The translations under genes and the position numbers were made by a program. From Jacaranda mimosifolia (taxonomy: Eukaryota; Streptophyta; Magnoliopsida; Lamiales; Bignoniaceae), in assembly GCA_018894105.1 (NCBI GenBank), contig CM032118.1:29678690-29742689 (forward strand): a stretch of DNA of 64,000 nucleotides. Reading direction: 5' to 3'. Below the pieces are notes generated by a model. That model saw only the letters and a program-made list of their open reading frames with translations, was not told where the DNA came from and did no database searches. Shown here in pieces: positions 61,060 to 64,000 of the stretch; within the stretch, counting starts at the first letter, position 1, and the number at the start of each line of letters is the position of its first letter.

Positions 61060-63700
61060 AAGGTGTTATTTATTGCCAGTCGGAGGGGATGAGTAGTAGC
61101 ATATGGGATACTCGGCACCTAACACAGGATCAAGTCAAGTATGCTTGTATTGATACTTGTGTGTGTCTTGAGATTGGTAGGGTTTTGAATGCTACTAATA
61201 TTCGAGTACTACTTTAGACTCTCAAAAATTATTCAAGATATAGGCCACTAGCAATATATGTTTACTATTGATTCTTTGAAGTACTTTTGATAGGTTTGAT
61301 GCTTTTTTCCCCCCTTAAATCATAAATGTCTCGATCCAGAGAAAACGTATGTGAAATAAATGTTTTCTTGGATTTCTTGAACAGGAGATATGAATGAGTA
61401 AATGTCTTCTTGGATTTCTTTGAGTAAAAAAAATGATAAACCTTTTTTCCCTCCTTTTTGGGGATAGGGGGAGGGGTTTTTCTAACTTTTGCTTGCAGAG
61501 ATGTCTTCTGAAGAGATGATTCTTTGGTTGTTTTTTCTTGGAGAACTCTATAGTAGAAGGTTACCTTATGCAAGAGATTCTTACTTTTTGTTCAAGGTAT
61601 CTAGATAATATTGAGACAAGATGAAATTGACTTGGCTGACGATGATTGCCTCTTGGTTTGGACCTCAATTGTTTTTTCTAGTTCAACACATTGGACCTCA
61701 ATTGCCTCATGGTTTCCCCAACAACAATCAAGTAAAGCAACCAGGTGCTTTTCACATGCACTCGATATGTGTTGTTTAAATATCTATGATTGCAACTTGG
61801 TATGTGTTGCATAATATATGTGAGACAAAAAATGAGCGATTGAGTTTAGAGTTGAGGTTTGAACTTTTTGATGATGAAATAATCCATAAAATAGAGTAAG
61901 GTTGGCTAACACGATACATACTAGAGACCACACTCACAAGCTCTTTCATCCCAATCTTCAAGGCACTAATTTCCTATACTGATAGACAATTTTTTAGTCT
62001 GTTTGTTAGTGATCCATATCTTTTAGTGATTTGCTTGCTGTAGACAATAGATGAATAAGTTGATGATATAATTTATTGATCTCTGTAGAAAGTCATTCTC
62101 CTTTAATGAATAGATAAATAGGTCATTCTGCCATGATAATAATATTGTCTTGTGAAAGCTTGACATCTTAAGGTTTTCATACTAAAGTGAGATTGCACCA
62201 TTAAAACAGTAGTTAGGAGCATTGTTCCCTTCAAGAATTGTTCATGTATTCTCTCCTTTGGGTCGAAAGAAATGTATTTTGCATAATAAACGTACTACGG
62301 TACTCCATTCATGTAGCTTGAAATTTAATATTTGTATTTAGTTATGCCTAGATATTCGGTAGCTAGAACTATATCTTATTTATTATTTTCTCTGTAATAT
62401 TTGGAATTTGAGCTTAAAATATATCGTATAGTGGGAAAATACTGGGACTTATGGAACATCTTATCTTCTTTGAACCATGGTTGAAGTGATTTTCAAAAGT
62501 TTTCATCCTTAATAGAAAGATTTGTTGTTTTCTGTTCTGATTCTTTTCTTTCGAATGCCATACAACAGTGACATGGTAATGCTTTATAGGCCTGCCAATG
62601 CCTCTTTGCCTTTTTAGCACATAATAACTTCATGACAAATGTGTCCTAAATTTCTTGAAATGTATTGCGGTGTATTTTCAGAACATTATTCCAATATAAT
62701 CTAACTCTTGCAAATTCCAGAACATTAATGGAAATGTTGAGGTGCCAGTCCTTTATAGTAGTTATGTTGAACATTAAAGTGACATGGAAGTGACACTTTC
62801 ATGTTTCTGAGGGTATATTTTTGAAAAAGAAATCTACTTACAACCCATTTCAAATAAGCATCTCCTGAGAGCTTTGCTCTTTCATAGCAGAAAGTCTCCT
62901 ATCATGATGCCACATCCAAAGCTTCTAAAATTTGCAAAATAAATTGGTTTCTCAATAGCTGCTCAAATATTTCGTGCATGAAAAGTTTAGGGATGATTAG
63001 ACATAAAAGGGTAGTTCAGAGATGCATTGAAAGTTGTATGAGAAAACAACATATGCTTGACTTTTGCAGAAGAGTTACCGACTTGTTTCTAGTTTCTTCT
63101 CATAAAATTCTAGCCTCTTGGATTTTCACTTGAACTCTCCACATCTTTAGAAATTTTCATGTATTTTGTTGCTAAATATCTGATTATCCTATATCTCTTC
63201 ATGTTCTTTTTTTTTGGGGGAGGGGAGGAGGAGGGGGGTGTTAAAGATCTGTTTGGTGAAGATTTAATCTTTATATGCCTTTTGGGTATAAAAAGTATTT
63301 GTTTGGTAACAATTCAAAGAGTAACTAATTTTTTTATTGATTTTTAGTTTAAGGCTGTTGATTTAGATTTGCGGGCACAAGCAGGATGATCATCCTCAAA
63401 CAACAATCAATCATGAAGCAAGGACAACCCATCACCTCCTCATACTTAGTTGATGATCATATATGTAGTTCTTTTAAGTCACTTTGTTAGATATAATATG
63501 ACTCTAACTAGATATTGTTGATGTTAACAATATATTGTTGATTTTATTTCTAGCCCGACGAAGCAGTTTTTTCGATTAAATTTATTTTTGCATATTGTTC
63601 ACATATTTGAAGTTTATTTTATATTTTTTAATTTTAATTGAATACTGAACATGATTAACAATTAAAAAAGATATTCACAACCAAAAATAAAAATTACAAA
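61060..63700. other. stretch with no recognised gene
   Basis: No domain or RNA gene recognised on either strand. Near 63355 a TTTTTAG|-like acceptor precedes a short open piece (KAVDLDLRAQAG, stop at 63388) that might be the last exon of a gene whose earlier exons I cannot see; this is speculative. A G-rich tract lies at 63217-63238. Confidence 0.3.
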
Positions 63701-63749
63701 ATATTAAATATTAGAAAATTTTGAGGTGGAGTGAAAAATAATTGAGCAA

Positions 63750-64000
63750 CTTTTCCGGAGGTTCTAAACCTTGCTAGTAAGCAAAAAAAAAATTAGATAA
63801 ATATTCGTGGCTGTTTAAAAATTGCCGCGAATTTAAGAATAGTTAAAATTTATAGAACTAGTGGTGGTTTCAAATTGCCACATAAGATTAAAAAATGTCG
63901 TTGTATCTTGTGCGGCGCTTGTTCCAGCTGCTTGCCAGAATTGTCGCGAAATGACTTGCTGACACTTGTGATAACGGCAGTTTATAAACCACCAAAACTT
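63750..64000. repeat. fragment with GGCGGTTT/AAACCGCC-like words at right edge
   Basis: GTGGTGGTTTCAAATTGCCAC, GTCGCGAAATGAC and GGCAGTTTATAAACCACC are inverted variants of a word seen near the ends of some plant DNA transposons. The element is cut by the window, so class and end are unknown. Confidence 0.35.

Overview
The window looks like nuclear DNA from a eudicot plant: AT-rich, dominated by nested and decayed transposable elements, with introns of plant type. Only two genes look intact. Both encode SUMO (small ubiquitin-related modifier), both lie on the minus strand with three exons each, and they sit about 16.5 kb apart (gene A 32039-34251, gene B 50802-52860). A third SUMO relic, an exon-2 fragment, is cut by the left edge of the window (1-126).

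Layout. 0-4.4 kb: SUMO relic, a segment that recurs inverted beside SUMO gene B, a Mutator-like foldback element (1438-2470), and a broken Werner-type 3'-5' exonuclease pseudogene (4012-4424). 4.5-15.4 kb: an old LTR retrotransposon (LTRs 4516-4980 and 14952-15399) that received a dead Ty3/gypsy element of Tat type on the minus strand (gag-PR-RT-RH-INT, 14086 down to about 8550). The antisense extra ORF of that element has been duplicated into a palindrome of roughly 1 kb per arm (5138-6145 and 6457-7465). 15.9-29 kb: a small MITE, then a 12.4-kb interval bounded by long inverted repeats and 8-bp direct repeats (16606-28997), itself invaded by a minus-strand gypsy-type element with very unequal LTRs (17592-26204) and by a hAT-like MITE (27791-28476).

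29-42 kb: AT-rich minisatellites, an unidentified GC-rich block (31325-31490), SUMO gene A, hAT-like elements with target-site duplications, and a fragment of the mitochondrial matR gene (39221 to about 39560). 42-46.7 kb: a second gypsy/Tat remnant with a long degenerate tandem array, carrying in its LTR a retroposed cDNA with poly(A), AATAAA and a perfect 18-bp duplication. 47-55.3 kb: MITEs, a 1.1-kb hAT-like element with perfect 8-bp duplications, SUMO gene B with a MITE just upstream, and the inverted partner of the left-edge segment. 56.3-61 kb: a degenerate Ty1/copia polyprotein on the plus strand. 61-64 kb: little that can be named.

Functionally the live content is SUMO conjugation. 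The paralogues share intron positions and phases and almost the same mature protein, but differ in the tail that the SUMO protease removes and in the transposon debris in their upstream regions. The rest is a record of successive insertions. No clearly new biochemical system was found; the most unusual structures are the SUMO cluster with its inverted flanking copy, the palindromic antisense ORF, the 12-kb nested element, and the unidentified GC-rich block.
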